This document shows positions 33,204 through 41,225 of a DNA stretch of 64,000 nt, piece by piece; position 1 is the stretch's first letter, and the number at the start of each line of letters is the position of its first letter. Made by a program: the position numbers and the translations under genes. The stretch covers positions 1 to 64,000 of the forward strand of contig CAZITX010000004.1 in assembly GCA_964542305.1 (NCBI GenBank). Direction: 5' to 3'. Under the pieces are notes generated by a model. It did not search any database, was not told the origin of the DNA, and saw only the letters and a list, made by a program, of their open reading frames with translations. The stretch is from DMER64 sp964542305. GTDB lineage: Bacteria > Bacteroidota > Bacteroidia > Bacteroidales > UBA932.

Positions 33204-34583
33204 ATGAAAAAGTTGCTATTGCTTATTGGGATAATGCTGCTGGCTGCATGCAGCAGCGAGCCTGTGCTGAAAATCACGGGAGGTAAGGTTCAGGGAGTGG
33301 AAACCGAAATTCCCGGCATATATGTGTACAGGGGAATTCCTTATGCAGCACCCCCGGTTGGGGATCTGCGCTGGAAAGAACCGCAGCCGGTTGTCCCATG
33401 GGAAGGTGTGCTTCTGGCAGATACCTTTGGCCCTGCCGCCCCGCAGACTGATAAAGTGAGCGGTACGTCCGGTGGGGGAATCGATTACGTAAAAGAGTTC
33501 TTTGCCAACGGGGATCCGTTACGCAGTGAGGACTGCCTGTATCTGAATGTGTGGACGCCTGCTCCCGGAAAGCCCCGGGAAAAACTTCCGGTGGCCTTGT
33601 GGATCCATGGAGGGGCTTATATGCAGGGATTCGGTCACGAGATAGAATTTGACGGGATGGAATACGCCAAGCGGGGAGTGATCCTGGTGACTATAAATTA
33701 CCGTTTGGGTCTGTTGGGTTACCTGGCACATCCGTTACTGACCGCGGAAAGTCCCAATAATTCTTCAGGGAATTACGGGCTGTTGGACCAGATTGCTGCT
33801 TTGGACTGGGTCATCGCAAATATTGAACAATTTGGCGGAGACCCCCATAATATTACCGTATTCGGACAATCTGCCGGGGCCGGGAGTGTTCAGGCAATGG
33901 TCACGTCGCCTTTGAGCCATGATAAGATGCAACGGGCCATTATCCAGAGTGGTGGAGGATTGAGCGGGTTGAGTACAACGCCTTTTCTTCCTCAGATGGA
34001 GCAGGTGGGACAGGAATTGTTTGCCGATACGGATATCAACACCCTGGAACAAATGAGGGCCATGACCTTTGAGGCGTTGCAGCAGTTGTTCACCGGGTGG
34101 ATGATCCAAAACAAACGTTTTATGATGCTCCGTCCCAATATTGACCAGTACGTGCTGGTGGAAGAATTCAGCAAAGCGGCCATGGAAGGGGACATTGCCG
34201 ACATTCCTTTCATGGTAGGCGGGTGCAAGGACGATCTGAGTCCCCTGATGACCGGCCAGTCGCTTTACGATTTAAGCATCGCGCTGGAATACCGGGGCAG
34301 GCGGCCGGCATACATTTACCGCTTTGACCGGGAATTGCCCGGGGACGACAACGGCGCGTTCCACTCGGCCGAGTTGTGGTACGTGTTCGGGACTCTGGAT
34401 CGTGCCTGGCGGCCTTTTACCGGGGAAGACCGTATGCTGAGCCACCGGATGATCGACCACTGGACCTCCTTCATGAAAAAAGGAGATCCCAACGCGGAAG
34501 GTCTTCCACGATGGGATCCCTATACCTCGGCAAATCCTGCCGAGATGCGGTTTCATCTTGAAGATAACGCGCCACTTGAGTAA
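33204..34583 (+). CDS. type B carboxylesterase, lipoprotein
   Basis: A 459-residue alpha/beta hydrolase with a lipoprotein signal (LLAACSS, Cys16 or so). Seen: GIPYAAPPVGDLRWKEPQP, EDCLYLNVWTP, the oxyanion-hole HGGAY, the nucleophile serine in FGQSAGAGS, and the catalytic histidine in FHSAELWYVFG. The usual acidic member may be Asp in GGCKDD. It hydrolyses carboxylic esters, probably of plant or xenobiotic compounds, outside the inner membrane. The final codons (HLEDNAPLE) are encoded by the left arm of element D. Confidence 0.92.
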   Translation: MKKLLLLIGIMLLAACSSEPVLKITGGKVQGVETEIPGIYVYRGIPYAAPPVGDLRWKEPQPVVPWEGVLLADTFGPAAPQTDKVSGTSGGGIDYVKEFFANGDPLRSEDCLYLNVWTPAPGKPREKLPVALWIHGGAYMQGFGHEIEFDGMEYAKRGVILVTINYRLGLLGYLAHPLLTAESPNNSSGNYGLLDQIAALDWVIANIEQFGGDPHNITVFGQSAGAGSVQAMVTSPLSHDKMQRAIIQSGGGLSGLSTTPFLPQMEQVGQELFADTDINTLEQMRAMTFEALQQLFTGWMIQNKRFMMLRPNIDQYVLVEEFSKAAMEGDIADIPFMVGGCKDDLSPLMTGQSLYDLSIALEYRGRRPAYIYRFDRELPGDDNGAFHSAELWYVFGTLDRAWRPFTGEDRMLSHRMIDHWTSFMKKGDPNAEGLPRWDPYTSANPAEMRFHLEDNAPLE

Positions 34584-34659
34584 CTGCTAAGGCGCAACTG
34601 ACAGAAAAACAGCACCATGCATTTTGGGTAAACGTACAGTGGCGCGTCATCTTCAAGAT
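34555..34659. repeat. paired-arm intergenic element D (different arm sequence, 61-nt centre)
   Basis: Inverted arms at 34555-34576 and 34638-34659, 22 nt with one mismatch. Each carries the palindrome ATCTTGAAGAT at the outer side and CGCGCCACT at the inner side. The centre is 61 nt. It lies between two convergent genes. The left arm is the last coding part of the carboxylesterase gene, and the right arm ends at the stop codon of the GH3 gene. The long stem could end transcription in both directions. Confidence 0.85.
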
Positions 34660-37158
34660 TCACGGGCGGTTGGGCTGCTCCCACTTGTGGGTTTTGGTGC
34701 AACGGATCATCAGGCTCTGATCACCAATGCCTATCTTGAAGTCTCCTTCTTCCAGCACCCATTTTCCGTCTTGTCCCACAAAAGCCAAATCTTGTGCCGG
34801 GATGGTCAGGGTGACGGTTTGCGTTTCGCCCGGATTCAGGGATATCTTGTCAAAAGCCCTAAGACGCCTGTTATCCGGCATTAAAGAAGCATAAAGGTCT
34901 GAAGAGTAGAGCAGTACACTTTCCTTTCCGGCTACGTTGCCTGTGTTTTTCACATCCACGGTAAAGGTCAGTTCATCCCCGGCCGTAAACGATGTTTTAT
35001 CTGTCTTCAGGTTGGAATAGGCAAAAGTTGTATAGCTGAGCCCGAATCCGAAAGGCCACTGGATGTGGGTGTTGGCAAAATAATCATAAGGACCTTCGAT
35101 GGGGGAGCGGGCTTCACATACTTTGTAATCGTAGGTGGTGTACCCGTTGGGGCCGCTGGGGTAGGTGAAAGACATCCGGCCGCTGAAATTCACTTCTCCT
35201 GAAAGGAGGTCGGCCAGGGCGTCTCCTCCGTAATTGCCTGGAAGCATTACGTTTACTATGCCTTGCGCCAGCGGTACAAGGTCGGCTATGACACGCGGAC
35301 GGCCCTGGTTCAGAACCAGTATGACAGGTTTGCCTGTGGCGGCCAATGCTTTTACCAGGTCGGCCTGGTTTTGTGAAATATGCAAATCGTTGATGTTCCC
35401 TGTCGTTTCACAATAGGAATTTTCTCCTATGCATATCATGATGTAATCTGCTCCGTCAGCTGCAGCTACTGCTTTTTCAATTTCCGGTTCGTGTTCCATG
35501 GTCCAGAATCCTTGCTCGTTGTATAGCACGCCCGGTTCGTAAATAATGTTCCCGGGCCCGAATTCGTTTTGCATGGCTTCCAGGATGGTATTGAATTGTT
35601 CCGTAAAACGATCAATCCCGCTTCCCTGCCAGGTATAGCTCCAACCCCCGTTCAAGCCCCGCATGGTATGGGCATTGGGCCCTGCTACCAGGATCTTTTT
35701 GCCTTTGGGAAGCGGCAGGATGTTGTTTTCATTTTTCAGCAGTACCATGGATTCTTCGGCTGCTTCCAGGGAAAGCGCAGCAAAGGCGGGATCTCCAAAG
35801 CGGGGATAATCCTTCAATACGGTATAAGGCGTATCAAACAGACCCAAACGGAATTTCAGGCGCAGAATCCGCCTTACGGCATCGTCAATGCGGCTCATGG
35901 GTACTTCGCCTTCCTCTACCAGTTCTTTCAAATCTATGCAAAACTGCCAGCTGGAAGGGACCATGGCCATGTCAATGCCCGCGTTGATGGCCATTTTGAC
36001 CGCTTCTTTATAGGACGAGGCAATCCGGTCGCGCTCATGCAGGCTGGTAATATCGGCCCAGTCCGTTACGATCATCCCGTCCCAACCCAGGTCTTCCTTG
36101 ACCCATTGGGTCAGCAGGATGGGGTTGGCCACGCCGTTCACCCCGTTGATGGTCGATGAATTGGTCATGATGGACAGCGCTCCGTTACGCAGCGCCTCCA
36201 GGAACGGGGCAAATTGCTTTTCGCGCATGTCCTGCTCGTTGATGATGGCAGGGGTGCGGTCCAGTCCGTTAAACGGCACGCCGTAGCCCATGTAATGTTT
36301 CAGACAGGCCGAGATGTTTTCTTTGCCGATGCGGTTGGGATCATCTCCCTGCATGCCGAGTATGACTTCCCGTCCGATTTCCGAGGCCAGGTAGGGATCT
36401 TCGCCGTAGCCTTCCCACTGGCGGGGCCATGCCGGTTGGCGGCCCATGTCCAGTACCGGGTTGAACGACCAGGGAATGCCTCCGGCCCGTGTTTCGTAGG
36501 CGGTAACCTCACCCGTACGGCGGGCCAGTTCCCGGTTGAAGGTAGCAGCCATGTTTACTCCCTGCGGGAACAGCGTGCCGTCGGAAATATAAGTAGATCC
36601 GTGGATCTGGTCCAATCCGTAGAGACAAGGTATCCCAATGGCTTCCAGAGATTTGTCCTGGATGGTCTTGATGATATGATTCCACTCCTTGACGCTCTGG
36701 GCCGTGGTATAGGGCGTATTGAGGATGGACCCTACTTTGTATTTGACAAATACCGAGTCCATGATGGCCGTGTCAAAGGTAATGCCCTTCTTCATCTGTA
36801 TCTGTTGCTGAAGTTGGTAGAATTTGAATCCGTTCTGCCGCAGTTTGTCCTTGTTGGCCAGATCGGCTGCATCGTATTCATTTTCCAGTCCGTGCTCTTT
36901 GATTAAGGCTTCCAGATCCTCTTGTGAAAGTGAGATCAATTTCATCATTTGGGCTTGCATGTTGGGCAGCAGCAGGTTGACATCCAGCTGCGTCATCTGC
37001 CCTACCTTTTCGGTCAGGGTCATTTTAGACAAAATCTTGTCAATTTGTTTTTCTATTTGGGGATCCTGAGGGATCACCGGAATTGTCTGCGCCTGAACAC
37101 TCTGTGTCCCCAGAACGCAAATAACCAGGGTGGCTATAAGTGTGATGTGCTTTTTCAT
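34660..37158 (-). CDS. bglX: GH3 beta-glucosidase-type glycoside hydrolase, secreted
   Basis: An 832-residue periplasmic enzyme with a signal peptide ending QAQ. The N-terminal GH3 barrel carries LYGLDQIHGSTY, LKHYMGYG and the nucleophile aspartate in GMIVTDWADI. The alpha/beta sandwich domain follows (ILVAGPNAHTMRGLNGGW), and a fibronectin type III-like domain ends the protein. The layout is that of BglX-type exo-beta-glucosidases acting on beta-glucans or related oligosaccharides; substrate linkage is not readable. Its promoter uses the left arm of element C. Confidence 0.93.
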   Translation of the reverse strand: MKKHITLIATLVICVLGTQSVQAQTIPVIPQDPQIEKQIDKILSKMTLTEKVGQMTQLDVNLLLPNMQAQMMKLISLSQEDLEALIKEHGLENEYDAADLANKDKLRQNGFKFYQLQQQIQMKKGITFDTAIMDSVFVKYKVGSILNTPYTTAQSVKEWNHIIKTIQDKSLEAIGIPCLYGLDQIHGSTYISDGTLFPQGVNMAATFNRELARRTGEVTAYETRAGGIPWSFNPVLDMGRQPAWPRQWEGYGEDPYLASEIGREVILGMQGDDPNRIGKENISACLKHYMGYGVPFNGLDRTPAIINEQDMREKQFAPFLEALRNGALSIMTNSSTINGVNGVANPILLTQWVKEDLGWDGMIVTDWADITSLHERDRIASSYKEAVKMAINAGIDMAMVPSSWQFCIDLKELVEEGEVPMSRIDDAVRRILRLKFRLGLFDTPYTVLKDYPRFGDPAFAALSLEAAEESMVLLKNENNILPLPKGKKILVAGPNAHTMRGLNGGWSYTWQGSGIDRFTEQFNTILEAMQNEFGPGNIIYEPGVLYNEQGFWTMEHEPEIEKAVAAADGADYIMICIGENSYCETTGNINDLHISQNQADLVKALAATGKPVILVLNQGRPRVIADLVPLAQGIVNVMLPGNYGGDALADLLSGEVNFSGRMSFTYPSGPNGYTTYDYKVCEARSPIEGPYDYFANTHIQWPFGFGLSYTTFAYSNLKTDKTSFTAGDELTFTVDVKNTGNVAGKESVLLYSSDLYASLMPDNRRLRAFDKISLNPGETQTVTLTIPAQDLAFVGQDGKWVLEEGDFKIGIGDQSLMIRCTKTHKWEQPNRP

Positions 37159-37163
37159 GGGTG

Positions 37164-37196
37164 TAAAGATAGGGTAATCTCAGAGATTCTGCGCAA
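37164..37196 (-). promoter_or_regulatory. promoter of GH3 gene, on left arm of element C
   Basis: Minus strand: TTG (37194-37196, preceded by T), 22 nt of arm, then TATCTTTA (37164-37171), 5 nt before the ATG. Confidence 0.55.
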
Positions 37197-37282
37197 ATCT
37201 GTATTATATCAAAATACAAATAAAAGAATATGAGCATTATACGCTGTAACAAGGAATGCAGTTGCGCAGAATCTCTGAGATT
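37176..37282. repeat. paired-arm intergenic element C (65-nt centre)
   Basis: Inverted arms at 37176-37196 and 37262-37282, a perfect 21-bp match with the same core as elements A and B. The AT-rich centre is 65 nt. It fills the gap between two divergent genes. The only sequence I see shared between centres is CTTGTTACA, present in B on the plus strand and in C on the minus strand. Confidence 0.9.
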
Positions 37283-37292
37283 TTTATCTTTG
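37262..37292 (+). promoter_or_regulatory. promoter of membrane protein gene, on right arm of element C
   Basis: TTG (37262-37264), 20 nt, TATCTTTG (37285-37292), 3 nt before the ATG. Identical layout to the deformylase promoter. Confidence 0.6.
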
Positions 37293-37295
37293 TTT

Positions 37296-37991
37296 ATGTC
37301 AAAATTCGGAACTGCAATATGGGTGGGGGTGCTGGCGCTGATTGCCGGTTTCCTGATCTGGCCTCCTACACACAAGGTGTTTGTGGAGCTTACGGCAAAG
37401 GTTCCCTATATCATGGGATTTGTAAAATTTGCCATCCTTTCAATGATGGGCGAGTTTCTGGCGGCCAGGCTGGTGCATAAAAGGTGGGTCAGGGTCAGGG
37501 GCATGCTGCCAAAGATGCTGGTGTGGGGGATCCTGGGGATGCTGATCGTGCTGATGTTTGCGGTTTTCTCGGGGGGTGTGGACAGTGCTGCCTCGCAGGG
37601 ACTACTGATCCAGGAATGCAGCGATACCTGCCCGCCGGTGGTGCAGTTCATTTCCAGGTTGCGCCGTGCGTTGTTCATCTCGGCAATCATGAATCTGACT
37701 TTTGGGCCGGTGTTCATGGCTGCGCACCGCATTACCGATGTGTATATTGATAAACGGTTTTTGGGGGAAAAGGTGACCTTTGCCGAGGTTATTCCGCAGA
37801 TAGACTGGGGGCGGTTCATCAAGGAGATCGTGGGCGTGACCATCCCGGTGTTCTGGATCCCTGCGCATACCATCACGTTCCTGCTGCCCGGGCAGTACCG
37901 GGTGCTGTTTGCCGCCTCGTTGTCCATCGTGCTGGGGCTGATCCTGTCTTTTGCCAAAATGAGGAATCTGAAAAGTTCTAATGTAAAATAA
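37296..37991 (+). CDS. conserved membrane protein of unknown function
   Basis: A 231-residue protein I do not recognise. It has about five hydrophobic segments: an N-terminal helix (AIWVGVLALIAGFLIWPP), one near 45-60, a strong helix in LVWGILGMLIVLMFAVF, one in the ISAIMNLTFGPVFMAAH region, and a C-terminal helix. A loop with SDTCPP and an amphipathic stretch with DVYIDKRFLGEKVTF lies between. I start at 37296 (MSKFGTAIW), directed by the -7 box; the upstream residues CAESLRF in this frame are only the translated repeat arm. The PHP gene starts 6 bp after its stop, suggesting a joint transcript. Confidence 0.6.
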   Translation: MSKFGTAIWVGVLALIAGFLIWPPTHKVFVELTAKVPYIMGFVKFAILSMMGEFLAARLVHKRWVRVRGMLPKMLVWGILGMLIVLMFAVFSGGVDSAASQGLLIQECSDTCPPVVQFISRLRRALFISAIMNLTFGPVFMAAHRITDVYIDKRFLGEKVTFAEVIPQIDWGRFIKEIVGVTIPVFWIPAHTITFLLPGQYRVLFAASLSIVLGLILSFAKMRNLKSSNVK

Positions 37992-37997
37992 TAAACC

Positions 37998-39092
37998 ATG
38001 CGCTATTTTGTACTTTTTATTTTGATAACGGCCCATTTGGGGCTATTTGCGCAGAATGTGAACAAACAGAATTTTCCCGAAAAGAAAAATTTTAACCGGG
38101 TGGAGATGGCTTTGCCTCAAGTGAACGGGTATACCGTGTTACGATGTGACTTCCATACCCATACTGTATTTTCAGACGGCCTGGTATGGCCGACTTACCG
38201 CGTAGGGGAAGCCTGGGCACAGGGACTGGATGTACTGGCCATTACCGATCATATTGAATACCGTCCCTTCAAAGAATATGTTAGCGGAGATTTTAATACT
38301 TCCTACGAACTGGCCTTACCGGTGGCGCAGGAGTATGGGATCATGCTTATCAGAGGGACCGAGGTTACGCGCAAACAGGGGGTGATTGGTCATTTCAATG
38401 CGTTGTTTATTCAGGATGCCAATGGTATTGAGCAGGCAGATCCTGAAAAAGCCTTGCAGGCCGCTTATGACCAGGGGGCCTTCATCATGTACAACCATCC
38501 GGCCTGGGCACTGGATACCTGTCTGTTGACCGAATTCCAGCAGGATATGATAGACAAAGGCCTGGTCAGGGGCATAGAAGTCTTCAACAACGACGAATTT
38601 TACCCCAGGGCGCTTTCCTGGAGCCGGGATCGGCAACTGACTGTTTTTGCCTCTTCCGATGTCCATGAGACCATCAACGATGTACTGGAAGCTCATTTTC
38701 CGGATGGAACCGGGACTGCGTTCAGGCCAATGACTTTAGTATTTGTTAAGGAGAAGAGCGAGCAAGGGGTTCGGGAAGCCCTGGATAACAAGCGCACCCT
38801 GGCTTATTTTTACGGCAACGTAGCCGGGGAGGAAAAGTGGCTCAAATCGCTGTTCCTGGCTTCTGTACAATGGGAAAAAGTATCGGAGAGAGGCAAGTCG
38901 ATCTCTTATCGTGTGACCAACCTTTCCGGGATTCAATATAAGTTCACCATTGGCGGTACCCAATACATTCTGGATGGGGGCGCTTCCATTCAGATATCCC
39001 TGCCTGCGGCACAGCGGGAAGTGGTTATGCACATTCTGAACATGCATTATTACGAAGGCAAGCACCCGGTGGTGAGTATGGTGTTGGGGTGA
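37998..39092 (+). CDS. PHP-domain phosphoesterase (Sb-PDE-like), exported
   Basis: A 364-residue protein with a signal peptide ending LFAQ and a PHP domain. Metal-ligand motifs are visible: His53 and His55 (DFHTHTVFSDG), AITDHIEYRP, GTEVTR, YNHPAW and ASSDVHE. The layout, with a C-terminal beta domain of about 90 residues, resembles Sb-PDE-type phosphodiesterases that cleave organophosphate diesters. It would act in the periplasm; the natural substrate is unknown. The A of its stop codon is the first base of element E. Confidence 0.82.
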   Translation: MRYFVLFILITAHLGLFAQNVNKQNFPEKKNFNRVEMALPQVNGYTVLRCDFHTHTVFSDGLVWPTYRVGEAWAQGLDVLAITDHIEYRPFKEYVSGDFNTSYELALPVAQEYGIMLIRGTEVTRKQGVIGHFNALFIQDANGIEQADPEKALQAAYDQGAFIMYNHPAWALDTCLLTEFQQDMIDKGLVRGIEVFNNDEFYPRALSWSRDRQLTVFASSDVHETINDVLEAHFPDGTGTAFRPMTLVFVKEKSEQGVREALDNKRTLAYFYGNVAGEEKWLKSLFLASVQWEKVSERGKSISYRVTNLSGIQYKFTIGGTQYILDGGASIQISLPAAQREVVMHILNMHYYEGKHPVVSMVLG

Positions 39093-39194
39093 GGTGGAAC
39101 CTTGCCGCGCCAAATTTTAATTCAAAATTCTAAGACACTCTTTATTAGTTAGTTGTAAAAAGTATTAAAAAAGTGGCGCGGCAAGGTTCCACCT
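39092..39194. repeat. paired-arm intergenic element E (third arm sequence, 61-nt centre)
   Basis: Perfect 21-bp inverted arms at 39092-39112 and 39174-39194. The outer part AGGTGGAACCT has AGGT/ACCT symmetry and the inner part is GCCGCGCCA. Read from inside outward, the arm starts TGGCGCG, exactly as in element D. The centre is 61 nt and very AT-rich. No -7 box follows either arm. Confidence 0.88.
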
Positions 39195-39427
39195 ACCTGT
39201 CGGAAAATTTGTAATTGTAGGGATTGTTTCCTACATTTATCTAACATTTCCGATCAATGGGTACCATCATATTTATCCGTTCCATAAGGCGTAAGGTTCA
39301 AGACCTTTTTTCTATTGCCTGTTTTTATCTTTCTTACCATCCAATATGCGATAATTACTCTACTCTGTGGCAGGGTGATGGTATTGGTAGGGGGATTTCT
39401 GTGAGAATCCATTTAAACCTATAAATC
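39195..39427. other. 233-bp non-coding leader between element E and the small ORF
   Basis: No gene seen. It contains a small inverted repeat TGTAGG/CCTACA (39216-39235), a hairpin AAGGT/ACCTT followed by a T tract (39293-39311) that could end the PHP transcript, and TATCTTTC (39326-39333), one base from the -7 consensus. If that box is used, the small ORF has a leader of about 90 nt. Confidence 0.45.
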
Positions 39428-39586
39428 ATGAATAATTTAAATAATGAACAGCTCTCATCTGGCTTTCAGGCAGATCAGGATAGCTACATTCCACCTGAAA
39501 TCACCGTTTTAGTAATTAACCTGGAACAGGGTTTTGCCGCCTCTTCCGCCTCGGGCGCTGAAGACTGGGGTTCTATTAGTTGGTAA
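39428..39586 (+). CDS. small EQGFAAS-type protein preceding fimbrillin gene
   Basis: A 52-residue ORF starting MNNLNNEQLSSGFQADQD and ending GAEDWGSISW, then TAA. The middle reads ITVLVINLEQGFAASSASG. Small proteins with a VIxLExEQGFAAS-like core followed by an acidic, tryptophan-containing tail are a recurring feature just upstream of fimbrillin-type lipoprotein genes in Bacteroidales. That family knowledge is from memory. The spacing to the next ATG (19 nt) fits an operon. There is no signal peptide. Function is unknown; a secreted or leader peptide, or a regulatory peptide, are options. Confidence 0.65.
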   Translation: MNNLNNEQLSSGFQADQDSYIPPEITVLVINLEQGFAASSASGAEDWGSISW

Positions 39587-39605
39587 CAGTATTAAGCATT
39601 AAGCG

Positions 39606-41186
39606 ATGAAAACATTAAAGAATACGTCAATATTCCTGTTCCTGGCCATGATACTGTGTACATGTATGCCCCAGGAGGGACCCGATCCCGGCCCTACCGG
39701 CGGATCAATAACCATAACGGGTCAAACGGAAACCCAAGGAACTAAAACCATCTTGTCCGGCGCGGAAGGCCTGGAGACCTACTGGGTTGGGGGTTCCGAT
39801 CAAATCGGGATATTTTCGCCCGAGGCTATAGCCACAAGTGAGGGCACTCCGGAAGCAAATCCCGCCAAGAACCTTGCCTTTACGGCACTAGCCTCGGCAA
39901 AAAGCTCGGGTTTTAACGGGACCATGTTTTGGGGTACCGGAGATCATCATTTTTACGCGTATTACCCGCGAAATTCGGGATTTACCGGAGAGCGGACGGC
40001 TGTACCCGTTTCCCTTCCCTGGGAACAGACGCAGTCTGCGGCCGGGAATACAGCCCACATCGGGGCGTTGGATTTTATGGTGGCGACTCCTCTTACGGTT
40101 ACCCCTCCAGGAGCGGTGAACTTTACTTTCAATCATGTGTTTACCATGATAGAGTTTCAGATCACTGGCAGTGGAACATTGAGCCAGGTGAGCCTGAGCG
40201 GGGCCTATCCCCTGGCATGTGAAGGTACTGTTGACCTGACTCAAGAGCCGGATCCGAATTTTTACAATATAACAACGAGCGGAACCACCAATAACGTAAC
40301 AGTTACTCTGGATACACCGGTTGCGCTAGACCCGACTGTGCCCGTTAGCGTTTACATGATGGTGCTTCCCGGTATTCAAGAAACTATTATGAGGATTTCC
40401 CTTACAACTGAAGGGATATGGAAAGAAATGGATAAAGAGACTCCTGATGTTATAGACGGTTTTACCCGCGGTTCAGTTGAACCGGGCTTTGCACGGGGTA
40501 AAAAATACGTAGTTTCATTGGATACTGAGGATGAAGGGTGGGGAAATGAATTTACCGATTCCCGGGATACAAATATTTACAGCTACAGACTGATTGGTAC
40601 TCAAGTGTGGATGACAGAGAACCTGGCTTATTTGCCTACGGTTCACGCTCCGGACCTGGGCTCAGATTTGTCCCCGAGATATTACGTTTACAATTACGAA
40701 AAGGACAATATTATTGACGCAAAAATAACCGATGAATACATCTTTTATGGAGTGTTGTACAACTGGCCGGCTGCCATGGCAGCATCAACCAGCAGCAGCG
40801 CAAATCCCAGCGGTGTACAAGGAGCTTGCCCTGATGGCTGGCACCTGCCCAGTGATGCGGAGTGGACAACCCTTACTGATTATCTTGGAGGAACCTCTGT
40901 TGCCGGCGGCAAAATGAAAGCGACAGGCACTTTAGACGCAACAACAGGTTTGTGGGAAGATCCCAACACCGGCGCAACAAATACAAGTGGTTTTACAGCT
41001 CTTCCTGGAGGATACCGTACCTCCATTGGAACATTCTACGGCATTGGCTCCACCGGTCACTGGTGGAGTTCTACGGAGCGCGATACGGATGCCTGGTACC
41101 GGAGCATGGCCTACAATTACAGCTACGTAGGCAGGGGCGGCACCGGCAAGGGATACGGATTTTCTGTACGTTGTCTTAGGGATTGA
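39606..41186 (+). CDS. fimbrillin-like lipoprotein with C-terminal FISUMP domain
   Basis: A 526-residue predicted surface lipoprotein (lipobox LCTC near residue 19). Residues 30-310 resemble fimbrillin-family (Mfa2/FimA-like) modules: TKTILSG, the YWVGGSDQIGIFSP strand region, and FTFNHVFTMIEFQITG. From about 335 a FISUMP domain follows: GTQVWMTENLAYLP, GVLYNWPAAM, CPDGWHLPSDAEWTTLTDYLGG and YGFSVRCLRD. It may act as a pilus subunit or a surface binding protein. Preceded by the small ORF and convergent with the DUF4249 gene. Confidence 0.85.
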   Translation: MKTLKNTSIFLFLAMILCTCMPQEGPDPGPTGGSITITGQTETQGTKTILSGAEGLETYWVGGSDQIGIFSPEAIATSEGTPEANPAKNLAFTALASAKSSGFNGTMFWGTGDHHFYAYYPRNSGFTGERTAVPVSLPWEQTQSAAGNTAHIGALDFMVATPLTVTPPGAVNFTFNHVFTMIEFQITGSGTLSQVSLSGAYPLACEGTVDLTQEPDPNFYNITTSGTTNNVTVTLDTPVALDPTVPVSVYMMVLPGIQETIMRISLTTEGIWKEMDKETPDVIDGFTRGSVEPGFARGKKYVVSLDTEDEGWGNEFTDSRDTNIYSYRLIGTQVWMTENLAYLPTVHAPDLGSDLSPRYYVYNYEKDNIIDAKITDEYIFYGVLYNWPAAMAASTSSSANPSGVQGACPDGWHLPSDAEWTTLTDYLGGTSVAGGKMKATGTLDATTGLWEDPNTGATNTSGFTALPGGYRTSIGTFYGIGSTGHWWSSTERDTDAWYRSMAYNYSYVGRGGTGKGYGFSVRCLRD

Positions 41187-41225
41187 AGTTTAATTTTTGG
41201 TGTATTTTTTCTGCAGGGCTTGATT

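Noticed and set aside
36214..36906. 230-residue ORF opposite the GH3 gene
   Set aside because: It lies entirely antisense to a well-conserved gene, with no promoter box or family resemblance. The same holds for the 208-residue frame at 2829-3455 and similar long antisense frames.
33079..37282. Invertible promoters (phase variation)
   Set aside because: Inverted repeats flanking promoters suggest this, but the -7 boxes lie outside the repeats and the -33 elements inside the arms. Flipping a 65-nt centre would leave both promoters unchanged.
31450..37282. MITE copies from one transposon
   Set aside because: Elements A, B and C share arms, but their centres are unrelated apart from a 9-nt match. 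I see no target site duplications, and D and E have different arms.
31493..37295. N-terminal extensions reading CAESLRF in front of the deformylase, 2-hydroxyacid dehydrogenase and membrane protein genes
   Set aside because: The shared residues are only the translated repeat arm. In each case a -7 promoter box lies between the extension and the real ATG, so they cannot be a common leader peptide.
31450..39194. Integron cassette array with attC sites
   Set aside because: The elements have attC-like length and position, but they lack the RYYYAAC and GTTRRRY ends. The genes point in both directions and no integron integrase is present; the XerC/D-like gene is 24 kb away and is of chromosomal type.
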